This document shows, piece by piece, positions 28,082 to 34,916 of a stretch of 64,000 nt of DNA; position 1 is the stretch's first letter; every line of letters begins with the position of its first letter. The position numbers and the translations under genes are program-made. This DNA comes from Collinsella aerofaciens (GTDB lineage Bacteria; Actinomycetota; Coriobacteriia; Coriobacteriales; Coriobacteriaceae). Below the pieces are notes generated by a model. The model searched no databases. It was not told the DNA's origin and was given only the letters and a program-made list of their open reading frames with translations. The stretch is taken from NCBI RefSeq assembly GCF_015546965.1, contig NZ_JADMUF010000002.1:249580-313579 (forward strand), written 5' to 3'.

Positions 28082-29197
28082 TTAATAGCGTACGAAGATG
28101 TAGTTGTTGTTCATACCGGCTGCGACGGAGCTGATGATAACGCCCGTGCTGTAGTCGGAAGCATGGATCATCTGGCCGTTGCCAATGTAGATGCCGGTGT
28201 GGTAAGAGTTAACAACGACGTCGCCAGGCTGGGGATCGGACACACGGGTCCAGCCCATGAAGGTACCAGTGGTGCCAAGGCGGCAATAACGGCCGGTGAG
28301 GCAGTAGCTTACAAAGCCGGAGCAGTCAAAGCTGTTCGGGCCAATGCCGCCCCAGGAATAAGCGCAACCAAGCTTGCTATAAGCGCGAGAAACAACGGAA
28401 CCGCCGTCAACGGACTGGCTCGGTGCCGAAGGCGTGGGAGCAGGAGCAGGCGTAGAGGGCTGCGGCGTGGGAGCGGGCGCGGGCGCGGGCGTGTTGCCGC
28501 CGCCGTTGTTGGTCGTACCGCCACCATTGTTGGTGTTCTCGGTCGTACCGGCGGTGTCATTGCTCACCGTGGCCTTTTCGGCGGTGCTGGCATTAATGCC
28601 AGCCTGCAGCGCAGCGTTGGCCTCGGCCTCGGCAGCAAGCTCGGCCTGCAGCTGCGAATCCAGGGAGTTCACGACACTCTGGGCCTCAGCCTGCTGGGCG
28701 TTGAGCTCGTCGACCTTCTTCTGCGTCGCGGCGACGTTCTTCTCCTGTTCGGTCTGCTTATCGGTGAGCTGCTGCTTAAGGTCCTTGACCTCCTGAATGG
28801 TCTGGGCCTGCTTGTCGGACACCTTACCGTAGTAGAAGAGACGGTTGAGCATGTCGCCCAGATCGTCGACGCCCGTCAGAACCTGAAGGAGACTCAGACC
28901 GCCGGTCTTGTACTCACCGGCAACATAGCTCGAAAGCTTTGCCTGACCTTCGGCAATCTCTTGCTGCTTTTGCGTGATCTCGCCTGCAGTCTGATCAAGC
29001 TCCTGCGTCTGTGCGGAGAGTTCTTCATGAATTTGCTGGGTTTGGGTGCCAATCTGCTCGAGTTTAGTTCGAGCAGCGGCAAGGTCGGATGCGGTATCGG
29101 CGTAAGCCGGAGCCACGAGGCCCAGGCCCAAAACACAAGCGAGGGTTGCCGTAGCAGCGCAGCGTGCCATGTTTTTGTGCGTATTTGCTGTGCGCAT
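28082..29197 (-). CDS. secreted NlpC/P60 peptidoglycan endopeptidase with coiled-coil domain
   Basis: 371 aa. Sec signal peptide (residues 1-33, ending APAYA-DT), a long coiled coil (35-205), a Pro/Ala/Gly/Asn-rich linker (210-262), then an NlpC/P60 domain: catalytic Cys in FDCSGFVSYC near 292, His in YHTGIYIG, third residue in IHASD. The layout matches PcsB/RipA-type hydrolases whose coiled coil is held by FtsEX until division; ftsEX is not in the window. Cuts cross-linked peptides of the cell wall. Confidence 0.9.
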   Translation of the reverse strand: MRTANTHKNMARCAATATLACVLGLGLVAPAYADTASDLAAARTKLEQIGTQTQQIHEELSAQTQELDQTAGEITQKQQEIAEGQAKLSSYVAGEYKTGGLSLLQVLTGVDDLGDMLNRLFYYGKVSDKQAQTIQEVKDLKQQLTDKQTEQEKNVAATQKKVDELNAQQAEAQSVVNSLDSQLQAELAAEAEANAALQAGINASTAEKATVSNDTAGTTENTNNGGGTTNNGGGNTPAPAPAPTPQPSTPAPAPTPSAPSQSVDGGSVVSRAYSKLGCAYSWGGIGPNSFDCSGFVSYCLTGRYCRLGTTGTFMGWTRVSDPQPGDVVVNSYHTGIYIGNGQMIHASDYSTGVIISSVAAGMNNNYIFVRY

Positions 29198-29229
29198 GTA
29201 GCTTCCTTTCCGGTATCTAAGGGTAGCGG

Positions 29230-29760
29230 CTAGTCAACCGTTACCAGGCTAAAGAGCTCCACATCGTCATCAGACGGCGTGAGCTTCTCGCGCGGGTTGA
29301 GAAACGCAAGCTCAAGGATACAACCGTAACCGACAAGCTTTGCGCCCATATCTCGCACCAGTTTACCTGTTGCCTCGACGGTTCCGCCCGTCGCGACCAA
29401 GTCGTCCAGAATCAACACGGTATCTTTAGAGCTGATAGCGTCGGCATGGATCTCAATGGAATCCGTTCCGTACTCGAGCTCGTAGTTCTGGCTCACGGTC
29501 TCGCGCGGCAGCTTGCCCGGTTTACGTGCGGGAACAAAGCCGGCGCCAAGGGCTACAGCCACCGGTACGCCAACCATAAAGCCGCGAGCCTCGGGACCCA
29601 CGACCTTGGTGATTCCCATGCCGGCAAAGTGCTCGGCGAGGGCATCGGTCATGGCTTTGAGCGCCTCGGGATTGCCGAAGAGCGGCGTGATGTCTTTAAA
29701 GATGACTCCGGGCTCGGGATAGTCGGGGATGTCGACGATTTGAGATTCGAAGTCGTACAT
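29230..29760 (-). CDS. apt: adenine phosphoribosyltransferase
   Basis: Salvages adenine to AMP using PRPP. PRPP motif VLILDDLVATGGT at about residues 122-134; GVIFKDITPLFGNPEAL near the start; GPEARGFMVG in the middle. 176 aa from the ATG at 29760 (AAAGGT upstream); an in-frame TTG at 29775 would add five residues and is less likely. Lies between the NlpC/P60 and MerR genes on the same strand. Confidence 0.94.
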   Translation of the reverse strand: MYDFESQIVDIPDYPEPGVIFKDITPLFGNPEALKAMTDALAEHFAGMGITKVVGPEARGFMVGVPVAVALGAGFVPARKPGKLPRETVSQNYELEYGTDSIEIHADAISSKDTVLILDDLVATGGTVEATGKLVRDMGAKLVGYGCILELAFLNPREKLTPSDDDVELFSLVTVD

Positions 29761-29800
29761 TACATGACCTTTCAATGGGTTGCCGAAACTTCGGCAGCGG

Positions 29801-30679
29801 TTATTTGCCCGCGGTGGCGGTGCCGGATTGCGAAGGGGCGACGACCTTGAGCGGTTTTACGAGAGAATCCTCGTGCGAAGCCGGAGCGGCTGTCTCTTCG
29901 TTTTTGGCCTTGGTGGACTCGGAGCGAGTGATTTCCTCATCGAGTGCATCGATGTCGGCGTCCTCGACCACGGCGTTGAGCGACTCAAAAACGCGGTTCT
30001 TGAGCAGCGCAGTGTGCACACCTTCCGTCAGGTCGTGAAGCTTCTTAAACGCACGCTCGAGCTTGGCATCGCGCTCGTCATCGGAGGTATCCATGCCGAG
30101 CATGCTCACGAGCACCTGCTCAAACATCGAGGACTCGCGGTTGGCGGAAGACACGTACTGACGCAGGTTGCGCGGCTCGATATGGAAGCGTGACAGCTCG
30201 GAGCAGTAACGGATGATCGGAAAATCGCGACCATCGACGAGCTCACGATTCTGCGGACTCTTGATGATGCGAATGAGGTCGTTCTCGGCGAGCGAGCGGA
30301 TAAACGAAATCTCGATGCCCAGCATATCGGGAATGGTCTCGATGGGATGTAGCTTTTGCTTAGTCTCCTTGGGTTCCGTCTTGAGTGGAACATCGGACAG
30401 CAAGCCCACCTCGTAGGCGAGCGTTGACAGGTCCGTGGCGTTTTCCAGGCGCTGCTTAATCACGTTGAGCGGCATGTAGCGGGTCTTCTGCAGGTGCAGA
30501 ATGACCTCCAGGCGATCAACGTCCTCCTTGGAGTACTGACGGTATCCCTTAGGCGTACGATGAGGGGTAATGAGCCCCTCATCTTCTAGAAATCTAATTT
30601 TGGAGTTTGAAAGATCGGGGTATGCGCCTCGAAGCAGGTTGACGACTTGGCCGATACTCAGATAGTTGCGTTCGGCCAT
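29801..30679 (-). CDS. MerR family transcriptional regulator (FtsR/Rv1828-like)
   Basis: 292 aa. N-terminal MerR winged HTH with an inserted segment (YLSIGQVVNLLRGAYPDLSNS, KIRFLEDEGLI, PKGYRQYS, DVDRLEVIL). The long C-terminal region (130-292) lacks metal-binding cysteines and is partly disordered. Placement 3 nt after an FHA-domain gene matches the mycobacterial garA-Rv1828 pair, whose MerR protein (FtsR in corynebacteria) activates ftsZ. The ftsR role here is inferred from synteny. Confidence 0.8.
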   Translation of the reverse strand: MAERNYLSIGQVVNLLRGAYPDLSNSKIRFLEDEGLITPHRTPKGYRQYSKEDVDRLEVILHLQKTRYMPLNVIKQRLENATDLSTLAYEVGLLSDVPLKTEPKETKQKLHPIETIPDMLGIEISFIRSLAENDLIRIIKSPQNRELVDGRDFPIIRYCSELSRFHIEPRNLRQYVSSANRESSMFEQVLVSMLGMDTSDDERDAKLERAFKKLHDLTEGVHTALLKNRVFESLNAVVEDADIDALDEEITRSESTKAKNEETAAPASHEDSLVKPLKVVAPSQSGTATAGK

Positions 30680-30682
30680 GCC

Positions 30683-31117
30683 CTACTCACCGGTTTCGAT
30701 GCGCTCCGGCGTGCTCTCGTGGTAGATGAGCGTAAACGTACCGATCTGGACGGAAGAACCGTCGTGCAGCGGGGCGGCGTTGACGATAGCGCCATCGACC
30801 CACGTGCCGTTGAGCGAACCCAGGTCCTCGATGCGAGCGCCCATGCCCTCACGAATAATGCGCGCGTGGCTGCGTGACACGGTCATATCGTTGAGGAAAA
30901 TGCCGTTCGCCGGATCGCGCCCGATCGTGGTCACGTCGTCCTCGAGCTCAAAGGCGGCACCGGTCTGCGGGCCCTTGACGATGGACAGGACGGGAGCGGT
31001 GATGCGCACGTTGGCCATAAGGTCGGGAACGGTGACATCGCTCGAAGGCACCCGGAATACGCAGGTAGCGTCGGCGGCCTTATCGTTTTGAGGCGTATTG
31101 TTAACCATGTTATCCAT
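30683..31117 (-). CDS. FHA domain protein (GarA-like)
   Basis: 144 aa. One forkhead-associated domain (residues 60-125): TTIGRDPANGIFLND, VSRSHARI and LGSLNGTWVDG give the Arg, Ser and Asn that bind phosphothreonine. The context (MerR gene downstream, CDP-alcohol phosphatidyltransferase upstream) is that of mycobacterial GarA, a phospho-dependent regulator of 2-oxoglutarate and glutamate metabolism. The N-terminal ETTS-type phosphorylation motif of GarA is not visible, so regulation may differ. Confidence 0.82.
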   Translation of the reverse strand: MDNMVNNTPQNDKAADATCVFRVPSSDVTVPDLMANVRITAPVLSIVKGPQTGAAFELEDDVTTIGRDPANGIFLNDMTVSRSHARIIREGMGARIEDLGSLNGTWVDGAIVNAAPLHDGSSVQIGTFTLIYHESTPERIETGE

Positions 31118-31182
31118 GACTACCCCTAACTAACGCGGACATGCCGCAAATAATGAACCGTACGTAATCATACCCCAACGAA

Positions 31183-31887
31183 TCAGTCTTCGATTTCAGG
31201 GTTCAGAAAGTCGATGTCCTCGTCCTCGGGATGCGCGAGAGCCTGTTTAATGGTCACTCCGCCCTTAATGGAGTAGATGACAGCCGTGAGCATGGAGAAG
31301 ATCACGCCGCCGTACACAAAGAAGATGCCGAGGGGCACCGAGCTTCCGTTGAGGCCCGGGAAGGCCGTAAGGGTTGAAGGTAAAAGATGCAGGCCGTCAA
31401 TAACGGGAAAGCCCAGCAGCATGAGCGAGAAACCGGTCATGAGCAGCGCCGTGGCAATCTTGCCGGGAAAGACGACGTCAATGGGGCGAGGGTGGTAATG
31501 GCGCACAATGAGCGTGCCGATGCCCAGGTAGATATCGCGACCGATAATGAGCACGCAGACCCAGATGGGAAGCTCGCCGCGGACTACCAGGCCCAGCACA
31601 CCGGTAAACAGCAGCGCACGGTCGCAGATGGGATCCATGACCTTGCCGAGCCACGAGACCGTTTTGGTCATGCGGGCAATCTGGCCGTCCATCCAGTCGG
31701 TGGAAGCCGCGATGGCATAGATGACAATGGCGACGACACGGTTGTTGTCCGTCACAAACAGGTACAGGAAAACAAGCGTGAGGACCAGGCGCGTAAAGGT
31801 AATGAAATTGGAGATCGTAAAGATCTTATTCGACGGGTAATCGGAAGTGCCGATAAGCTCCTTTTTGATCTTCTTCTTGATGCCCAC
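31183..31887 (-). CDS. CDP-alcohol phosphatidyltransferase (PgsA-like paralogue)
   Basis: 234 aa membrane protein with signature DWMDGQIAR and GKVMDPICDRAL (D-x2-DG-x2-AR-x8-G-x3-D-x3-D). A basic N-terminus and acidic C-terminus frame five to six helices. It is a second copy of the family next to garA/merR-like genes, as pgsA2 is in mycobacteria. It may make phosphatidylinositol phosphate, cardiolipin or phosphatidylglycerophosphate; the acceptor alcohol cannot be told from sequence. GTG start with GGGGGAG upstream. Confidence 0.8.
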   Translation of the reverse strand: MGIKKKIKKELIGTSDYPSNKIFTISNFITFTRLVLTLVFLYLFVTDNNRVVAIVIYAIAASTDWMDGQIARMTKTVSWLGKVMDPICDRALLFTGVLGLVVRGELPIWVCVLIIGRDIYLGIGTLIVRHYHPRPIDVVFPGKIATALLMTGFSLMLLGFPVIDGLHLLPSTLTAFPGLNGSSVPLGIFFVYGGVIFSMLTAVIYSIKGGVTIKQALAHPEDEDIDFLNPEIED

Positions 31888-31956
31888 AGGACTCCCCCGC
31901 TGGTAAACGACAAAACTTTCGATACTATACCCGTTCTAGCGATGTCTATCCAGCGC

Positions 31957-32046
31957 AAGCATAGAGAGTCCAGACATGTGGAGGACGTTGCTGGTCGGCA
32001 CGTGGAGTCGCATCTGTGTACATCAGCCCCCAAAGATGCCAAAAAA
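31957..32046 (+). repeat. 86-nt repeat family 3, copy A
   Basis: GCAAGCATAGAGAGTCCAGA... to AAAGATGCCAAAAAA matches the copy at 38268-38352 with about ten substitutions. An internal hairpin GCATCT / AGATGC is kept (GCATTT / AGATGC, G-U pair, in the other copy). Flanked here by CCAGCGC and GCGCTGG. No other gene lies between 31888 and 32552. Confidence 0.75.
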
Positions 32047-32079
32047 TAACGGCGCTGGTGAGGTGCTCTTCGCGTCAAG

Positions 32080-32320
32080 TCACTTTGCTTTCGAGCGCAA
32101 GGGACGCTCGAGCCAGGATGGAGAGGGCGAAAGCTACACCCTCACCGACCTCGACGGGGTCAATCGCATCGACTGCAAAAGCGGCTTCGGGTTCTACGCA
32201 GAGCCGAGGGCCGAGTCACAGTGGGCAGCAGCAAAGCGTGGTCCTGGACCTTCGCCAACGTTTCGCTGCGCAAGCTCTTTGAAGCATCGCTTGCGACGGG
32301 AAACCCGATAAGGTGGAGCT
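32080..32320 (+). pseudogene. possible degenerate coding remnant, unidentified
   Basis: Two stretches in different frames look protein-like: ESYTLTDLDGVNRIDC (about 32131-32178), then VGSSKAWSWTFANVSL and RKLFEASLATGNPIRW (about 32222-32317) ending in TAG. They could be pieces of one gene joined by a frameshift. No family is recognised. From 32320 to 32552 I see nothing but the run-up to the next gene. Confidence 0.25.
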
Positions 32321-32552
32321 AGAGATGGCGGCGTTCGCCTTTTGGTTCCACCCGCCAGCACCTCCCCTCTCGATACTGCAAGGGTTTCATTGTGGTGATA
32401 GACCGACACCGTTCATCGTTGTTTTGGGTTCGTTCGCAGAGTCGTGAACGCACTCCCCTCTTGTTCAGCGCATAATGGCGCACCGTATGCGGCTGAGCGG
32501 CCGCACGCTAAAGGAGAGGTGCCCGCATGGGCATCGAGAGAGAGGATGCAGT

Positions 32553-33344
32553 ATGAACCTGAGGGAGAAGTACGGTGAGTGGGGCCTGATCCTGGGCGCG
32601 ACCGAGGGCGTCGGCAAGGCGTTCTGCGAGAAGATCGCCGCCGGCGGCATGAACGTCGTCATGGTCGGCCGTCGCGAGGAGAAGCTGAACGTGCTCGCCG
32701 GCGAGATCCGTGAGACCTACGGCGTGGAGACCAAGGTCGTGCGCGCCGACTTCAGCCAGCCCGGCGCTGCCGAGACCGTCTTCGCCGCGACCGAGGGCCT
32801 GGACATGGGCTTCATGAGCTACGTGGCCTGCCTGCACAGCTTCGGCAAGATCCAGGACACCCCCTGGGAGAAGCACGAGGCCATGATCAACGTCAACGTC
32901 GTGACCTTCCTCAAGTGCTTCCACCACTACATGCGGATCTTTGCTGCCCAGGACCGCGGCGCCGTGATCAACGTCTCGTCGATGACCGGCATCAGCTCCA
33001 GCCCCTGGAACGGCCAGTACGGCGCGGGCAAGGCCTTCATCCTCAAGATGACCGAGGCCGTGGCCTGCGAGTGCGAGGGCACCGGCGTCGACGTCGAGGT
33101 CATCACCCTCGGCACCACCCTAACCCCCAGCCTGCTGTCCAACCTCCCCGGCGGCCCGCAGGGCGAGGCCGTCATGAAGATCGCCCTCACCCCCGAGGAG
33201 TGCGTCGACGAGGCCTTTGAGAAGCTGGGTAAGGAGCTCTCCGTCATCGCCGGCCAGCGCAACAAGGACTCCGTCCACGACTGGAAGGCCAACCACACCG
33301 AGGACGAGTACATCCGCTACATGGGCTCGTTCTACCGCGACTAG
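32553..33344 (+). CDS. NADPH-dependent 7-beta-hydroxysteroid dehydrogenase
   Basis: 263 aa short-chain dehydrogenase that interconverts 7-keto and 7-beta-hydroxy bile acids, the second step of 7-epimerisation to ursodeoxycholic acid. Rossmann glycine motif GATEGVG (residues 15-21), the NADPH-selecting VGRR with Gly39, and catalytic Ser143, Tyr156 and Lys160 (QYGAGK). Position and sequence agree with my memory of the characterised C. aerofaciens enzyme. The ATG at 32553 has GAGAGAGGA upstream. Codon third positions are almost all G or C, more extreme than in neighbouring genes. Flanked by repeats and an IS30 remnant; no partner 7-alpha dehydrogenase nearby. Confidence 0.93.
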   Translation: MNLREKYGEWGLILGATEGVGKAFCEKIAAGGMNVVMVGRREEKLNVLAGEIRETYGVETKVVRADFSQPGAAETVFAATEGLDMGFMSYVACLHSFGKIQDTPWEKHEAMINVNVVTFLKCFHHYMRIFAAQDRGAVINVSSMTGISSSPWNGQYGAGKAFILKMTEAVACECEGTGVDVEVITLGTTLTPSLLSNLPGGPQGEAVMKIALTPEECVDEAFEKLGKELSVIAGQRNKDSVHDWKANHTEDEYIRYMGSFYRD

Positions 33345-33439
33345 CGGCTGCCGCGGCGCGTGCGCGAGGGCACGTGCGGGTTCGCAGGTAGAGATGCGAG
33401 TGCGAGGGTTTCTTTGCGGGGGCGTGCGGATGCGGCGCC

Positions 33440-33580
33440 TGCGAGGGAACCCTCTTTTCGTGGGTGGGCGCGACGGTATCTCTGCGCTCATCGTCGAGGG
33501 CGACCTGCCCGGCTCCCTCGCGATCTCCCCGCACGGGACCCCGCGCTCCGGCATCCTCTGGACCGTGTCCCGCTCGTGCC
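33440..33580 (-). pseudogene. IS30-family transposase N-terminal fragment
   Basis: On the minus strand GEIAREPGRSPSTMSAEI (about 33476-33530) matches the HTH that opens IS30 transposases (REIARxLGRSPSTVSREI). A frame-shifted continuation reads RRDTVAPTHEKR. No catalytic DDE part follows, because the 7-beta-HSDH gene lies there. It is a decayed fragment. Confidence 0.6.
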
Positions 33581-33617
33581 CAGTGGGCCGGCCGGTCCGG
33601 TCCCCAGGGTATCGGAT

Positions 33618-33655
33618 TCCCGCATTCACCCGTACATGTACGGGTGAATGCGGGA
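33618..33655. repeat. 38-bp perfect palindrome
   Basis: TCCCGCATTCACCCGTACA joined to its exact reverse complement with no loop, centred between 33636 and 33637. It lies just upstream of the IS30 fragment. It could be two abutted IS ends or an insertion target; as DNA it could extrude a cruciform. Confidence 0.85.
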
Positions 33656-33759
33656 GGTGTTCGGTTGAAGTTGATATTCAAGGATGTAGACCGTTTTCTC
33701 GGTAGTCCTCGAATGCGGCAGGGTTTTTCGAGTTTGTAGATGCTAATATAACCCTGCTC

Positions 33760-33971
33760 TCGAAAGAGGGCTCAGTCCCGGCTGGTAAACCTGACGTTTG
33801 GCGTGGTGTGCGTGACATGCATAGCGGGCATGGCCGCGATAGAATTTTCCATGCGGAGGGGCTCGACCCCATAGCGCCCCGAGGGTTTCGGGGAGGGCGA
33901 ACTGGCAGGCAGGGAACCGGGATGCAGGCTGTCCAGAAGGAGGAGCGTAATGCCTCTCCTTCTTTTTTGTC
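33760..33971 (+). ncRNA. putative structured RNA ending in an intrinsic terminator
   Basis: About 210 nt without a convincing reading frame. Stems that I can draw: TCCCGG / CCGGGA as a long-range closing helix, GCATGG / CCATGC, GGGG / CCCC around CTCGA, and CGCCCCGA / TCGGGGAGGGCG. The transcript would end at GAAGGAGGAGCG-TAATG-CCTCTCCTTC followed by TTTTTTG (33938-33970). A TAATAT box at 33743 could be the -10. It could be a small RNA or a riboswitch-type leader; I compared it with common riboswitch, 6S, SRP, tmRNA and RNase P patterns and found no match. Confidence 0.5.
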
Positions 33972-34108
33972 AGATCAACCGGTCTTATATATTCCGCCGC
34001 TGACTTGATGCTTCCGAGATTGCGGAAATGTGTTGGATGCCACGGCGGCATGAGAAGATGAAATCCAGTTTTTCGGTCAATCCTTGTCGAATAGACAAGG
34101 AGGACGAC

Positions 34109-34216
34109 ATGAAGGCGAACAAGAGAGATGTCAGGCGAACCATCAATCTCGCCCGAGGATATGGCCGCAATCTTTGCGGCAGGGATTTCCTGATTTGCTA
34201 CGGTTCGGTCAGTTGA
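34109..34216 (+). CDS. small hypothetical ORF (35 aa), possibly a gene fragment
   Basis: Begins MKANKRDVRRTINLARGYGR with a strong AAGGAGG 6 nt upstream. The site overlaps the 3' arm of a CCTTGTC-GAATA-GACAAGG hairpin that could hide it. 35 aa, Arg-rich, no family recognised. It may be a real small gene or the start of a truncated one. From 34217 to 34434 nothing convincing is seen. Confidence 0.3.
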   Translation: MKANKRDVRRTINLARGYGRNLCGRDFLICYGSVS

Positions 34217-34427
34217 GAAAGACCATCCCATCATTATAGACGAGGCTTTGGGACGGCAACCGAACGTGAACGTGGGCATCGATGAGCTCGCCCGAGAGCA
34301 AGACGGCACTTACGAAAGGGCTCAACGATCTCAATCGACAGCGTGAGCAATTCGATGTCGCGCACAGGAACAGGGTATAGGAATTGCATCGGTACTGCGA
34401 TTCCGTTCACGAACTGGACGTTTGGCC

Positions 34428-34467
34428 GTAAAAGGAAGAGGGGGCTGGCAAGGCCAGTCCCCTCTTC
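34428..34467 (-). terminator. intrinsic terminator of the ABC transporter operon
   Basis: GAAGAGGGG-CTGGC / GCCAG-CCCCTCTTC hairpin (34435-34467) followed on the minus strand by CTTTTACGG, 23 nt beyond the stop of the membrane-anchored protein gene. Confidence 0.8.
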
Positions 34468-34489
34468 TCTCATGACGCTCGATTTGCAT

Positions 34490-34915
34490 TTACGGCACGA
34501 CGAAAGCCGGGCCGCTGGTTACCTTGTCAAATTCGAGCACCGACGTTCCGGTGTTCAAATAAAGGCTTCCTTGGTTTCCGTCTGCGGAGGCGTAAGCCAG
34601 GTGGACAAATCCGTAATCATCTCCTGATTGGTCGGCCAACATGAAGATGTTCGGATCGCCGGTTGTCTCAAATGAACCGTCGGTCACATTTCCATTGCTG
34701 TCGACGATTTGCCACCTGTTTTCGTCTTCCCCAAGGAAGGAGAGCTGGGTTAAGCCGGTATCCCGGTCTCGGTACACTCCGTCTAGGCGGAACCCTTCGG
34801 AAATGCCACGTTTCAAGTTGTTCGCATCTTTTATGGATACGGCGGAGACTGCGATTGCGATTATCGCGACCAATAACGCCAGCGCAATGGGTATTTTGGC
34901 GGAGCCGGTCTTCAT
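34490..34915 (-). CDS. hypothetical membrane-anchored protein
   Basis: 141 aa. One N-terminal membrane helix (about 8-28), then an extracytoplasmic domain of about 105 residues, rich in Asp, Gly and Ser, that looks all-beta (GVYRDRDTGLTQLSFLG, DSNGNVTDGSFETT). The ATG at 34915 is 1 nt after the ABC transporter stop, with GGGAGGTG in that gene's end. Not recognised. Tight coupling to the transporter suggests an accessory or immunity-like partner. Confidence 0.7.
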   Translation of the reverse strand: MKTGSAKIPIALALLVAIIAIAVSAVSIKDANNLKRGISEGFRLDGVYRDRDTGLTQLSFLGEDENRWQIVDSNGNVTDGSFETTGDPNIFMLADQSGDDYGFVHLAYASADGNQGSLYLNTGTSVLEFDKVTSGPAFVVP

Positions 34916-34916
34916 G

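Noticed and set aside
33760-33971. Known riboswitch, 6S, SRP, tmRNA or RNase P RNA
   Set aside because: None of the conserved sequences of these classes that I know (for example GCCACUG of cobalamin, CUGAGA of TPP, GGAUGUAGC-type SRP loop) is present in the right context; kept only as an unassigned structured RNA.
34217-34434. Possible restriction-subunit or transposase remnant
   Set aside because: Short phrases such as LNDLNRQREQFD looked suggestive but no motif of either family holds over more than a few residues.
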